Below, in pieces: positions 1 through 12,870 of a DNA stretch of 64,000 nt. The stretch is from Mactromeris polynyma. Taxonomy: Eukaryota; Mollusca; Bivalvia; Venerida; Mactridae. A program made the position numbers and the translations under genes. Positions within the stretch are counted from its first letter, which is position 1. The number at the start of each line of letters is the position of its first letter. Below the pieces are notes generated by a model. It had not been told where the DNA came from, searched no databases, and saw nothing but the letters and a program-made list of their open reading frames with translations. The stretch lies in the NCBI GenBank assembly GCA_032209605.1, contig JASFXZ010000001.1, positions 30,322,619 to 30,386,618 on the forward strand, in the 5' to 3' direction.

Positions 1-164
1 GGATAAAATAACAACATATATATGTAATCAAACCACTTAAAACAATAAAACCAAACAACAAGATTTGTTTTAAAGAAATCAGGTACAAAACATCCTAATT
101 ATTTTTCGTTCAAAATTTGATAAAGTACCGCAAAGAGAATTGTTTATACTCGTACCGTGTTGAT
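1..164. other. AT-rich sequence, no feature seen
   Basis: Unique-looking AT-rich sequence before the first tandem array. I see no coding frame, RNA gene or repeat in it. Confidence 0.5.
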
Positions 165-1400
165 TGGTATGTGATAGTCTGCATATAATTATGTCATAGT
201 GTATATCATAGTATGTATATATGTCATAATGTATGTGATAGTGTGCATATAATTATGTCATAGAGTATGTCATAGTATGTATATATGTCATAATGTATGT
301 GATAGTGTGCATATAATTATGTCATAGTGTATATCATAGTATGTATATATGTCATAGTGTATATCATAGTATGTATATATGTCATAATGTATGTGATAGT
401 GTGCATATAATTATGTCATAGTGTATATCATAGTTTGTATATATGTCATAGTGTATATCATAGTATGTATATATGTCATAATGTATGTGATAGTGTGCAT
501 ATAATTATGTCATAGTGTATATCATAGTTTGTATATATGTCATAGTGTATATCATAGTATGTATATATGTCATAATGTATGTGATAGTGTGCATATAATT
601 ATGTCATAATGTATGTCATAGTGTGCATATAATTATGTCATAGTGTATATTATAGTATGTATATATGTCATAATGTATGTCATAGTCTGTATATATGTCA
701 TAATGTATGTGATAGTGTACATATAATTATGTCATAATGTATATCATAGTATGTATATATGTCATAATGTATGTGATAGTGTGCATATAATTATGTCATA
801 ATGTATGTCATAGTATGTATGTATGTTATAATGTATGTGATAGTCTGCATATAATTATGTCATAATGTATGTGATAGTCTGCATATAATCATGTCATAAT
901 GTATGTGATAGTCTGCATATAATTATGTCATAATGTATGTGATGTCTGCATATAATCATGTCATAATGTATGTGATAGTCTGCATATAATTATGTCATAA
1001 TGTATGTGATAGTCTGCATATAATTATGTCATAATGTATGTGATAGTCTGCATATAATTATGTCATAATGTATGTGATAGTCTGCATATAATTATGTCAT
1101 AATGTATGTGATAGTCTGCATATAATTATGTCATAATGTATGTGATGTCTGCATATAATTATGTCATAATGTATGTGATAGTCTGCATATAATTATGTCA
1201 TAATGTATGTGATAGTCTGCATATAATCATGTCATAATGTATGTGATAGTCTGCATATAATTATGTCATAATGTATGTGATGTCTGCATATAATTATGTC
1301 ATAATGTATGTCATAGCATGTATGTATGTCATAATGTATGTCATAGTCTGTATATATGCTATAATGTATGTCATAGTCTGCATATAATTATGTCATAATG
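165..1400. repeat. AT-rich minisatellite, 34-bp unit and variants (left block)
   Basis: Tandem copies of a unit built from GTATGTGATAGTCTG, CATATAATTATGTCATAAT and shorter TATATATGTCATAAT variants. The clearest stretch (about 840-1,290) has a 34-bp period. The first 600 bases mix two or three unit types in a longer pattern. It grades directly into the 30-bp block to its right, so the two are probably one array that has diversified. There is no coding evidence. Confidence 0.93.
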
Positions 1401-2985
1401 TATGTCATAACAGGTATGTCATATAGTCTGTAAATATGTTATAATGTATGTCATAGTCTGTATGTATGTCATAATGTATGTCATATAGTCGGTATATATG
1501 TTATAATGTATGTTATAGCCTGTATATATGTTATAATGTATGTCATAGTCTGTATGTATGTCATAATGTATGTCATAGTCTGTATATATGTTATAATGCA
1601 TGTCATAGCCTGTATATATGTTATAATGTATGGCGTATGCTGTATATACGTTATAATGTATGGCATAGTCTGTATATATGTTATAATGTATGTCATAGTC
1701 TGTATATATGTTATAATGTATGTCATAGTCTGTATATATGTTATAATGTATGTCATAGTCTGTATATATGTTATAATGTATGTCATAGTCTGTATGTATG
1801 TTATAATGTATGTCATAGTCTGTATATATGTTATAATGTATGTCATAGTCTGTATATATGTTATAATGTATGTCATAGTCTGTATGTATGTTATAATGTA
1901 TGTCATAGTCTGTATGTATGTTATAATGTATGTCATAGTCTGTATGTATGTTATAATGTATGTCATAGTCTGTATATATGTTATAATGTATGTCATAGTC
2001 TGTATATATGTTATAATGTATGTCATAGTCTGTATGTATGTTATAATGTATGGCATAGTCTGTATATATGTTATAATGTATGGCGTATGCTGTATATACG
2101 TTATAATGTATGGCATAGTCTGTATATATGTTATAATGTATGTCATAGTCTGTATATATGTTATAATGTATGTGATAGCCTGTATATATGTTATAATGTA
2201 TGTCATAGTCTGTATGTATGTTATAATGTATGTCATAGTCTGTATATATGTTATAATGTATGTCATAGCATGTGTGCCACATAGTCTGTAAATATGTTAT
2301 AATGCATGTCATAGCATGTGTGCCATATAGTCTGTAAATATGTTATAATGTATGTCATAGTCTGTATATATGTTATAATGTATGTCATAGTCTGCATATA
2401 ATTATGTCATAATGCATGTCATAGTCTGCATATAATTATGTCATAATGCATGTCATAATGCATGTCATAATGTATGTCATATAGTCTGTAAATATGTTTT
2501 AATGTATGTCATAGTCTGTTTGTATGTTATAATTTATGTCATAGTCTGTATATATGTTATAATGTATGACATAGTCTGTATGTATGTTATAATGTATGAC
2601 ATAGTCTGTATGTATGTTATAATGTATGACATAGTCTGTATGTATGTTATAATGTATGACATAGTCTGTATATATGTTATAATGTATGACATAGTCTGTA
2701 TGTATGTTATAATGTATGACATAGTCTGTATATATGTTATAATGTATGACATAGTCTGTATGTATGCTATAATGTATGTCATAGTCTGTATGTATGTTAT
2801 GATGTATGTCATAGTCTGTATGTATGTTATGATGTATGTCATAGTCTGTATGTATGTTATAATGTATGACATAGTCGGTATGTATGTTATAATGTATGAC
2901 ATAGTCTGCATATATGTTATAATGTATGTAACAGACTGTATATATGTTATAATGTATGTCATTGTAAGTATATATGTCATAAAAT
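1401..2985. repeat. AT-rich minisatellite, 30-bp unit (right block)
   Basis: About 50 tandem copies of a 30-bp unit containing TATGTTATAATGTATGTCAT. The period is exact enough that copies stay in register over successive 60-base blocks between about 1,500 and 2,260. Because 30 is divisible by three, frames stay open for up to 297 codons on both strands. The encoded periodic Tyr/Ile/Met/Cys-rich peptides are by-products of the period. A variant copy GGCGTATGC occurs at about 1,632 and again at about 2,082, with matching neighbours, which suggests a longer block was duplicated inside the array. Confidence 0.95.
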
Positions 2986-4321
2986 ATATAAATAAAAATG
3001 AATAAAAACCTACGCATGTAACCACACACATTGCAACCGTCCAAGACCAACAATCCCTTAAGCACAACCTCTCTTCAACAATTGTATCAATTTATACAGT
3101 AACAACTACCATCAAATTAACCTCTCTTCAGCAACAACCTATCAACAACAGCCTAAATGTTCGTCTCCCAACGGGTGTTGCTCTGGAGAAGTCTCACCGT
3201 TTAATCATAATTTACAGAAAATAAATATATCTATCAAACGCAATGAAATTCAGTCGTTATTCTTGTGTACAATAATTTCCCAGAAAACCAGAGAACGAGG
3301 TGAGATAAACTGGAACAGACACGACCTCTGGTACATAATGTCGAAAATAAAAGCAAAAAAAAGTCTTGTAAAGAACAAAAAAACTGAAACAAGGTAACAT
3401 TTCTAGGTAATGAAGACAGATCGAGTTCATTTCAGATGAACATGTTTCGACAAGGACAAAAAACTAGCGCACAACAGATGAAAAAGCTAGATTGTTGAAA
3501 GTAATTTATTGCAAATAGAGAAACGCCATAGTTGTGTGAATGTAGGATTGTTATTGACCAAATGTCATCATATACAAGGTACTAACCCTGTTTAGGATAA
3601 TTAAAGTTTTTACCGGCCGTAATTATACCAAGCGTCTGTTTGATTAAGATCACAGTTATTGTCCACCAGAGGTCGCTAACCTCAACAGTCAACAATTAAC
3701 ATAAGAGGGTTGTGTCGACAGTGATATGTCGTTGATCTGACGTCTACCTTTCATAAGTGGCTGTGTGTTGATAGATAGTAATGAACAAAGTTCTGATGTC
3801 GAAATGTGTTAACCTTGATGACTATTATCAGTAACCAAAAAAAATGTTAATCTTTTCAAATAATTGGCATTTCATGTACACAGACAGTTACATATGAACA
3901 CGTATGTTCGCACCTTCATTTCAAAGAGTATGTAAGTGACTCGTCTTTTTTTCAGAGCCCACCAAGTGTAATTCACGCAAAGTAAATCTGATATGTTACA
4001 ATGAAACTTCTGGTATTGCAAGAATGTGCATTACAGAGTTTGTATCCAAATATAATATAAGTTTAATCCGATGTTATTTTATTCACATCAATGTCAGACA
4101 ATGAAGAGATAAACGTCTATTTACAATACTGATCCCAATTAATGGGTTGAATTCTTGCTTGGTATGTGAGTTAAGTATGATGTGATTAGCAAGGCTTGTC
4201 CATCTGTAAATCCTGTGTAAGTACAGAATTATCGTAAGTGTTTAAGTTTGTTTTATTTGGTCACACAGTGCAAACTCAACAAAGCTGCACCATTTAGGAG
4301 CATGAAAATTCATTACTTGTT
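2986..4321. other. Non-coding stretch
   Basis: No gene or clear repeat seen. Short motifs of the kind GTCGCT..AGAGAAGT (about 3,176 and 3,665) recur at about 13,850, and may be scraps of an old dispersed repeat. Confidence 0.4.
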
Positions 4322-4930
4322 GAGAAGTTGTCGCTCTATAGATGTTGAATAGACAGTAAATATTTGTTACGGGAAAATCGGTATTGTTGTAAGAGATGTC
4401 GCTGCTTAAGAGAGGGCCGCTCTGTAGATGTTGAATAGACAGTAAATATTTGTTACGGGAAAATCGGTATTGTTGTAAGAGATGTCGTTGCTTAAGAGAG
4501 GGCCGCTCTGCATATGTTGAATAGACACAGATAATATTTTTTTACGGGAAAATCGGTATTGTTGTAAGAGATGTCGCTGCTTAAGAGAGGGCCGCTCTGT
4601 AGATGTTGAATAGACAGTAAATATTTGTTACGGGAAAATCGGTATTGTTGTAAGAGATGTCGTTGCTTAAGAGAGGGCCGCTCTGTAGATGTTGAATAGA
4701 CAGTAAATATTTGTTACGGGAAAATCGGTATTGTTGTAAGAGATGTCGTTGCTTAAGAGAGGACCGCTCTGTAGATGTTGAATAGACAGTAAATATTTCT
4801 AACGGGAAAATCGGTATTGTTGTAAGAGATGTCGTTGCTTAAGAGAGAACCGCTCTGTAGATGTTGAATAGACAGTAAATATTTGTTACGGGAAAATCGG
4901 TATTGTTGTAAGAGGTGTCGTTGCTTGGAG
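4322..4930. repeat. 86-bp tandem repeat, about seven copies
   Basis: The unit starts at GCTCTGTAGATGTTGAATAG and runs to GATGTCGTTGCTTAAGAGAG. Successive copies start 86 bases apart, except one of 89 where a T-rich insertion lengthens the copy near 4,530. Copies differ at only a few positions. An open frame of 103 codons on the minus strand (4,753-5,064) is carried by the repeat and is not supported as a gene. Confidence 0.93.
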
Positions 4931-6840
4931 ATGTTGCACGGTATATATAGAAGTACAATTAGATATTGAATATTTCGAAAATTATGGAACAGTGCCTGCC
5001 CTGATTGCGCCGTTAGAATTTGAAATTGAAATCTAGTTATAAAGATATAAGTTATATGAAGCAACCATTCTACGAGTATAACCCTTGCCTCTTATGATCA
5101 TTTTGCATTAGTACATGCTTGTATAATGTAATCACTGAACATTTAACTTAATGTTTGATCTAGAGATTTGAGTATACGTACATTTTAGCGTTTGCCCTTT
5201 TACTTCAGAGTCACCCCTCATTTAACAGAGCGTTCAGGGTCGTTGAATAATTACTTTATTATTGAAAACACGTGTTCTATACACATAAATAGTATACCCA
5301 CATTTAATGTTTTGACACATTCTCTACAAAGTGTTGGTCTAAACGGAACAAATATTTACTCGACAAAACACTTAAGGAATACCATTAGTGACATGACATT
5401 TGTTATACAATTGTAATTACTACATTTACATCATCACATAAATCATATATAACTCATTCCTTGTATACCGAGAAACAAATGATCAGAATAGCTAATTAAC
5501 GTTTGTTACTTCTGTCATGGTGCAATAAAAATATCAAAATAATTGTTGTAATTAGTACCTTAGTTTTAAGAGAGCAAACATAAACACAATGTTTTTATCT
5601 AGTAATTCTCATCATTATTAACAGCAGCATCATCATCAGCACCATCGCCATCAACATCATCATCATCATCATAGTTTCTATACTCATACACCAATTTATT
5701 GCTATCGCAATTGCTCTGTATACTAATTAAAGAACGTTATTAATTAATAACAACCTAGAGTAATATGCAGATATGATTGTAAGAATACATCTAATATCAT
5801 TAAAACAAGCCCAATTTTTATTAATCACATACTTTTGTGCGAACATATTTTAAAAAATAATTTCGTAGAACTGAATGGAATATTTATATACAGGGTAATA
5901 TACACTGAACGAAATTTCTAAACGCCCACTGTGTATTTCATTGAAATATGAAAAAAGAAACAATTTACATATTTGCGCCTATTGAACAGACGGGCAACCA
6001 GAAATACTAAAAAAAAAATAGCAAATAATACAAAAATTATATATTTTAATAATTATTTTCCAAATTCTATTTGAATTGACTAATTAATTTATAAAGTAAG
6101 TCATATCTGTCGAATCGGAGTACCAGCATCAATCATACCGTCTGCTTTTCGTGTTGGACATACAACGTCGATTGCATTGAAATGAAATTCACCGCTTACT
6201 ACACAGTACACGTGATCCTCGTGCCAAAAGTTGTTAAATGGTACTCACCGTCACGCATGGTCAACCATGACGATAAATAGGTATTTTCTTTGTGAAAGTC
6301 GATAGAGTACTATGTATAATACTAGAATGCCAAATTTTAAGTCGGCATATTAAACCGTTTTCTTAAATTTGTATTTTATTACATAGACGTTGAGAAAATG
6401 TGTTCAGCATTATACTTATTTCCTTCAATCATGGATGTAACCGATACAATTTAGAGAAACAAATGCGACCTTGTTATTTCTGTAAATAATGAGTGAAAGT
6501 AATGTAACAAGAATGTAAGAAGTAAACTCTTAATTCGCTCGCTGTTATTTCATTATGTTGATAATTCGGCAACCTATAAAATGTCTGGTATAAATCAAAG
6601 CACTGTAGGTACTGTACAAGCAGGTGGTAAATTAATCAATAAAACAACCCATTTGTTAATAAACATAAATCGTTCACTCAGACGTTGAAAGCTTGCTTAT
6701 TGTCATGATTAGACGCACTCATAACATCTCGAACATTGTTCACAGCAAGCATACATTGTAGGTAGATGGACTTCAGATTTTGGATAATGCGCTTTCAACT
6801 TTCAGTCATCAGTCTACTTCCATACACCAATATGATCGTT
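4931..6840. other. Non-coding stretch with a CAT/CAA microsatellite and a possible transposon end
   Basis: A degenerate CAT-rich microsatellite lies at about 5,625-5,672. At about 5,908 the sequence ACACTGAACGAAATTTC resembles ends I remember from Tc1/mariner-type elements, but I found no matching second end. Nothing else was recognised. Confidence 0.35.
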
Positions 6841-6845
6841 TCCTC

Positions 6846-7002
6846 ATACAGCTGGACTTCGTTTATTCGACAACCTACCATCCGAATACTCGACATCATT
6901 CGAAATAAATATCAGGTCTCGAGGTATCATCTTAGGTACGTCAAATTGAAATGGGCTATTCGAAACTATGTTTAATTCGAATGAACGAGATCCGACTGCA
7001 TT
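6846..7002. mobile_element. Tigger/pogo-like MITE
   Basis: About 155 bases with imperfect inverted ends: CAGCTGGACTTCGTTTATTC on the left, and GAACGAGATCCGACTGC on the right, which is its approximate reverse complement. The interior is rich in TTCGAA and CGAATA. CAG-plus-GACCTCGTTT ends next to TA are typical of the pogo/Tigger branch of Tc1/mariner. There is no transposase. Related halves lie at about 17,850-17,960 and 18,230-18,295. Confidence 0.55.
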
Positions 7003-7734
7003 GCCGGGTATAACATTGATACATTTGAAATTTAAGTGTGAAAGTGAGACAGAGATGCACAGGGAAGCCCACATCCCCACACTGGTCCATAGGTTACTAT
7101 ATGACTGAATAAGAATAAGAGGGATAGAAGAGCACCAAACAAAACAAAGAGGTGTGTGGACTGACACATAGCTACACAACAATTCTACCAGAAGAGAAAA
7201 CTTACAACACAACAAAGCAGCTCTCTGACAGCACAGGAATTGTCCGTATAAATACCACTGGCATATACCAGCTTTACGGCATGTCAAACTCGTACTTAAA
7301 TAATTAGTTTATCCTCAATCTTATCCAGGTTGATAATTGTTTTTCTTATAATATTTTAGATGCGGATTAGCGCCCCTTTTGTATATCAGCCTCCTATTAT
7401 GTTTTGTTTTTATTACATTTTTAGTATACAATTAACGACTGATCCTCAGTTTTATCTGTAAATATTGTCGTATCGAATCGGATACTCTGATAATAGTCTC
7501 TTATGATTCTATTCAGAATGGCTATGCACTTTTGTTTATCTAATTTTGTGGTTTGTTATGTTGTACTGTGCGTAGATGAGACTGACATAAAGCAAATATT
7601 GTTTTTTTTACTTAATTGTTATATCGCGTAAACTCCCTCATGTAAACAAAGAATAATTATATGGGTGGAAAGTATGTGCCAACATTCAACAATACATACA
7701 ATACGCTACACATGGAACACGTGACCGTCCTGAG

Positions 7735-8130
7735 ATATATCAAAGAACTGAAGGTACTGGGAGTCGCTTCCAAGGCAAGACTGCACGTGTTCCACATTAT
7801 CGTTTTAGAAATTAATACGCGACTATTCGGGTAAACTCACTCGTCAAAAATGACACAAATAATCCAGAAAAAACGTTTAAATCAATACTCCCGCCATTCC
7901 ACAATCAATATATCCCTGACAACCATTATAGTCATGAAATGTATAATAAAATCAAAGGACTTTACATGTACTATTTTCTTGAGACGATGAATATGGCGGT
8001 ACTTCGATTAGACCATCCGGTTGACGATGATAGTAATGAGGCACTAAAGCGCCTAAAAAACCACGACAAAATATGTGAAGAGAAGGTACAACCTGATGTT
8101 TTGTATCATACGAACGATCTTAGAAAAACA
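7735..8130 (+). repeat. Unnamed dispersed repeat, copy 1
   Basis: Matches 48,460-48,790 in the same orientation over several hundred bases with indels. Shared blocks include GCTTCCAAGGCAAGAC, ACTATTCGGGTAAACTC, GAGACGATGAATATGGCGGT and GACCATCCGGTTGACGATGA. The 67-codon frame at 7,939-8,142 lies inside it and is broken in the other copy, so I do not call it a gene. The class of element is unknown to me. Confidence 0.8.
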
Positions 8131-8159
8131 ACGTTTTATTAAGACAAACGTATCGCAAT

Positions 8160-9470
8160 CACCATATTTTTTTGTTGAAGAATCTGTAATAAATCCGACA
8201 TTTGTATGGAATGTGTGGGATTTGCTATAAAATCAATCTTACTTTATAATGATTGAGCGTTCTTGTAACGCTTCATTTAGATTGATATAAACTTTAAATA
8301 TACGTTGAAGTATAACAATTTTACGTAACAACTCCAACAAATCAAGTTTAAATTAGATAATGAATGAGCTACATTTGATGTTTTTATGTAAGTTTTTTTT
8401 TTGAGAATTATGCTCAGGTGCAAATTTGGTTCAAATCGATCAGAATTCGACTTGCAACTAAAAAGAATCATGTATGTTTTCAGGAAGGCTTTTACATAAT
8501 TGCTGTTCGAAATGATTTGTCTGAAAATAAATGAAAATAAATTACATTTTGAATTTGTAAGCAAATGTATTATATTGTAGGTAAATGGACCATTTATATG
8601 AAAATTATAGCTATATTGACGTAAAATAAAGTAAAACGGAAACTTGATAACACGAGAAATAGCTGTATTGTGGCGTATTTTAGATTATGCTTTTGATGTT
8701 TTTTTTCAAACAAAGTTTTTTTTGTATACAAAATTGAAAAGGTAAAAAGATTCGCATTATATCGACATTTATTAAAATAAATTGGAATTTAATTGAACAC
8801 TCATGTTTCATGGTTGAATGTTCATTGTTAAGTTATCAGTAAAATGGGGGGCAATGTCTTTATAGAAGTAAATGGAAATCTCGACATCACACACTTACTT
8901 ACATAACACATCGTTAAATCTTTATTGAAGTGTCAGTTTTCGCGTTTTTTATTCCTTTTTGAATAATAATGGGAATTTTATAGAAGGTTAAAATTTACAA
9001 GTCCAAGTACTATAAAATACATTTAATTTACAAAATTCCGATAAATAAACAATAAATTCATGTAATCGCTGGAGAAGAAGATCAATCTGTGCGGTTTAGC
9101 AATGATAAAATAATAAAATTCATTAATACGAGTATTTATGCAGAATAAATCAATAAATGTCAATATTATCATACTATATTTTACCAGGCAGTACCTTACG
9201 CATCCTTATGCTATCGTCTCGGAGTGCAGGTGGGTTTTTCGTTCAATGCATTTAATAATATGCACTGTGAAAAAACTGCACTGTAGTTTTACTGCTTATC
9301 AATATGGTTTGATCAAACATAATAGTATATTCAAAAATGCTGCTCGGGACAGGTTGCGCTTTAAACACAATATCTAAAATATGTAGCACGTTTGATCGTC
9401 ATGTGACCTATATCAGAAGGGATGTGATGTGTTATATGGAGGAATTGTAATTTCTATGCAACTATATTGC
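8160..9470. other. Non-coding AT-rich stretch
   Basis: I see only short, low-complexity frames (for example 8,277-8,564 minus and 9,138-9,377 plus) with no recognisable domain, signal peptide or splice pattern. Confidence 0.4.
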
Positions 9471-10095
9471 ACAGTACAGAACCAGACCATTTTAATAAGT
9501 CCATTGTCCCTATATTGCTCTTTATTCAACCTCAACATTAAGACCACCTCAATAATAAGACCACCTCAATAATAAGACCACATCAATAGTAAGACCACAT
9601 CAATAGTAAGACCACCTCAATAATAAGACCACCTCAATAATAAGACCACCTCAATAATAAGGCCATCTCAATAATAAGACAACCTCAATAATAAGACCAC
9701 CTCAATAATAAGACCACCTCAATAATAAGACCACCTCAATAATAAGACCACCTCAATAATAAGACCACCTCAATAATAAGACCACCTCAATAATAAGACC
9801 ACCTCAATAATAAGAACACCTCAATAATAAGACCATCTCAATAATAAAACCACCTCAATAATAAGGCCATCTCAATAATAAGACAACCTCAATAATAAGA
9901 CCACCTCAATAGTAAGACCACCTCAATAGTAAGACAATCTCAATATTAAGAACACATCTTTTTCAATTCCATTGTCCCTATATTGCTCTTTATTCAACCT
10001 CAATATTAAGACCACCTCAATTATAAGACCACATCAATAATATGACCATATTTCAAGAGTCCCAAGTGTGGTCGTATTATCGAGGTTTTACTGTA
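9471..10095 (+). mobile_element. CAGTAAAACCTCA-family MITE expanded by an internal array
   Basis: The right part (about 9,960-10,095) is a recognisable MITE copy: TTGCTCTTTATTCAACCTC, then AAGACCACCTCAAT, then CGAGGTTTTACTGTA at the end. The same CTCTTTATTCAACCTCAA phrase also precedes the array at about 9,518. The 17-bp array is therefore inside the element, not beside it. Confidence 0.75.
9540..9955. repeat. 17-bp minisatellite (AAGACCACCTCAATAAT)
   Basis: About 24 tandem copies of AAGACCACCTCAATAAT with a few substitutions (for example GGCCATCTC, ACATCAATAGT). Ordinary copies of the surrounding MITE elsewhere in the window contain one to three copies of the same 17-mer, which makes this an expansion of a pre-existing internal segment. 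Confidence 0.92.
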
Positions 10096-10949
10096 TACCG
10101 AAGTATGATTGCTACTCACGGGACGTATGACAATTTCTCGTCGGTTGATCGATCACGCACGGAAGGAGATGGCGAGTATTTTTTACAGTAATGAAATATA
10201 AATTAACATGGCTATTTTATGAGTTTATAACATAATATACACAATTTTATGAGGCCATTTCATTCGCAATGTAGACGTTGAAATAATTGGAAGTTAAACC
10301 TTTGCAGATTGTTCCCGCTATTTTATTGATACATTCACAAATTGAAGCGTATTATGGAAAATATTTAACAGCGGGTGATTTCTTTACGTAGAAGATAAAT
10401 ACACTGCTTTCATCTCAGTTTTTCCTTAATTCCGATTTCAGCTCAACCACTTAAAAAGTATATGAAAAAAAACACACTTTATGCGCTTATTTGAGATTAT
10501 TTCCGTCGTACACAAACGAATACTTATCCTGCAACAGTACACGTGCACCGAACCATTTGAACACGTGACATAGTGATAGATGCTATACTGGCAAAAGCTT
10601 ATCTCGCGTTAAATGAAACAACCATTGATCTAATTTTATTGTCTGTATTGTACATAATACTTCGCAAAATAAATCGAGCGCTTAATGTATACAGACTCTG
10701 ATCACTAAATTTCCAACATTTGTATCCAATTCATCTCAACAAAACTTTCGAGAAAAATGAAAGTCGATCGAACACTTTTATGTATAAATATATACTCCAA
10801 GGTTTTTGATTATAATGTTTAATTGTCTGGTATGATTATAAAACAATATACATAATATTATAATAATTGCATAAATAAATACATTCATGTCACGCGAAAT
10901 GATCATTGTATCTACTCGTTGGTTTCCGAGTAAAGATATTAGAACAGTA

Positions 10950-12870
10950 AGCCGGGTTGGAGGAGGAATGATGGGGGGGGGGGTGGGTGGGGGTTAGGAG
11001 ATTGGAAGTAGTAAGGAGATTTAGTTGGTAAGGAAGAAATGGGAAAATGATAGATAGGAGGGGTTATGAAGGGCAGGTAGGTGTGAGAGTAAGTAGGGAG
11101 AGTTAGGATGGAAGGAAGGAAGGAGGTGGAGGGTAGGTGGTAGAGTTGGTAAGGAGGGTTAGGAGGAAAGGAAGGAGGTGGAGGGTAGGTGGTAGAGTTG
11201 GTAAGGAGAGTTAGGAGGAAAGGAAGGAGGTGGAGGGTAGGTGGTAGAGTTGGTAAGGAGGGTTAGGAGGAAAGGAAGGAGGTGGAGGGTAGGTGGTAGA
11301 GTTGGTAAGGAGAGTTAGGAGGAAAGGAAGGAGGTGGAGGGTAGGTGGTAGAGTTGGTAAGGAGGGTTAGGAGGAAAGGAAGGAGGTGGAGGGTAGGTGG
11401 TAGAGTTGGTAAGGAGAGTTAGGAGGAAAGGAAGGAGGTGGAGGGTAGGTGGTAGAGTTGGTAAGGAGGGTTAGGAGGAAAGGAAGGAGGTGGAGGGTAG
11501 GTGGTAGAGTTGGTAAGGAGGGTTAGGAGGAAAGGAAGGAGGTGGAGGGTAGGTGGTAGAGTTGGTAAGGAGAGTTAGGAAGGAAGGAAGGAGGTGGAGG
11601 GTAGGTGGTAGAGTTGGTAAGGAGAGTTAGGAGGAAAGGAAGGAGGTGGAGGGTAGGTGGTAGAGTTGGTAAGGAGGGTTAGGAGGAAAGGAAGGAGGTG
11701 GAGGGTAGGTGGTAGAGTTGGTAAGGAGAGTTAGGAGGGAAGGAAAGAAGGGGTAGGTGGTAGAGCTGGTAGGGAGAGTTAGGAGGTAGAGGTAGGTGGT
11801 AGAGTTGGTAAGGAGAGTTAGGAGGGAAGGAAAGAAGGGGTAGATGGTAGAGCTGGTAGGGAGAGTTAGGAGGGAGAGGTAGGTGGTAGAGTTAATACGG
11901 AGAGTTAGGAGGAAAGGAAGGAGGTGGAGGGTAGGTGGTAGAGTTGGTAAGGAGGGTTAGGAGGAAAGGAAGGAGGTGGAGGGTAGGTGGTAGAGTTGGT
12001 AAGGAGAGTTAGGAGGGAAGGAAAGAAGGGGTAGGTGGTAGAGCTGGTAGGGAGAGTTAGGAGGGAGAGGTAGGTGGTAGAGTTGGTAAGGAGAGTTAGG
12101 AGGGAAGGAAAGAAGGGGTAGATGGTAGAGCTGGTAGGGAGAGTTAGGAGGGAGAGGTAGGTGGTAGAGTTGGTAAGGAGAGTTAGGAGGGGGAGATAGG
12201 TGGGAGAGGTAGGTGGTAGAGTTGGTAAGGAGAGTTAGGAGGGGGAGATAGGTGGGAGAGGTAGGTGGTAGAGTTAGTAAGGAGAGTTAGGAGGGGGAGA
12301 TAGGTGGGAGAGGTAGGTGGTAGAGTTGGTAAGGAGAGTTAGGAGGGGGAGATAGGTGGGAGAGGTAGGTGGTAGAGTTAGTAGGGAGAGTTAGGAGGGA
12401 AGTAAGGAGGGAGAGGTAGGTGGTAGAGTTAGTAAGGAGAGTTAGGAGGAAAGTAAGGAGGGAGAGGTAGGTGGTAGAGTTAGTAAGGAGAGTTAGGAGG
12501 GAAGTAAGGAGGGAGAGGTAGGTGGTAGAGTTAGTAGGGAGAGTTAGGAGGGAAGTAAGGAGGGAGAGGTAGGTGGTAGAGTTGGTAAGAAGAGTTAGGA
12601 GGAAAGTAAGGAGGGAGAGGTATGTGGTAGAGTTGGTAAGGAAAGTTAGGAGGGAAGGAAAGAGGGAGAGGTATGTGGTAGAGTTGGTAAGGAAAGTTAG
12701 GAGGGAAGGAAAGAGGGGAGGTAGATGGTATATGTGGTAGGGAGATTAAGAAGGGACAGAATGGGGGAGAGTAAGGTGGGATAGTTAGTATGGAGAGTTA
12801 GGAGGGAAGTAAGGAGGGATATGTTCCAGGGGGAGTTAGTAGGGAGAAAAAGGAGAGTTAGTAGGGAATG
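10950..12870. repeat. G-rich minisatellite, 52-bp unit with strong strand asymmetry
   Basis: Tandem units such as GGAGGTGGAGGGTAGGTGG then TAGAGTTGGTAAGGAGAGTT. The period is 52 bp from about 11,100 to 11,750. The two forms GGAGGGTTAGG and GGAGAGTTAGG often alternate, which gives a partial 104-bp superunit. From 11,750 onward the unit is shortened and remodelled. The plus strand is almost free of C over 1.9 kb, and a run of about a dozen G with nearby G-tracts opens the array at about 10,974. No coding function is likely. Confidence 0.93.

Noticed and set aside
1419..2312. Long frames on both strands in the left array
   Set aside because: They repeat with the 30-bp period, occur on both strands at once, and show no start context or domain.
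2499..3067. Minus and plus frames of 167-188 codons
   Set aside because: Same array, same reason. The non-repetitive end adds only about 25 residues with no similarity I can see.
9540..9955. CRISPR-like appearance of regular short repeats
   Set aside because: There are no unique spacers between units, no cas genes, and the surroundings are plainly eukaryotic. It is a minisatellite.
10950..12870. Interstitial telomere
   Set aside because: GGGTTAGG appears only as part of a 52-bp unit. There is no run of TTAGGG.
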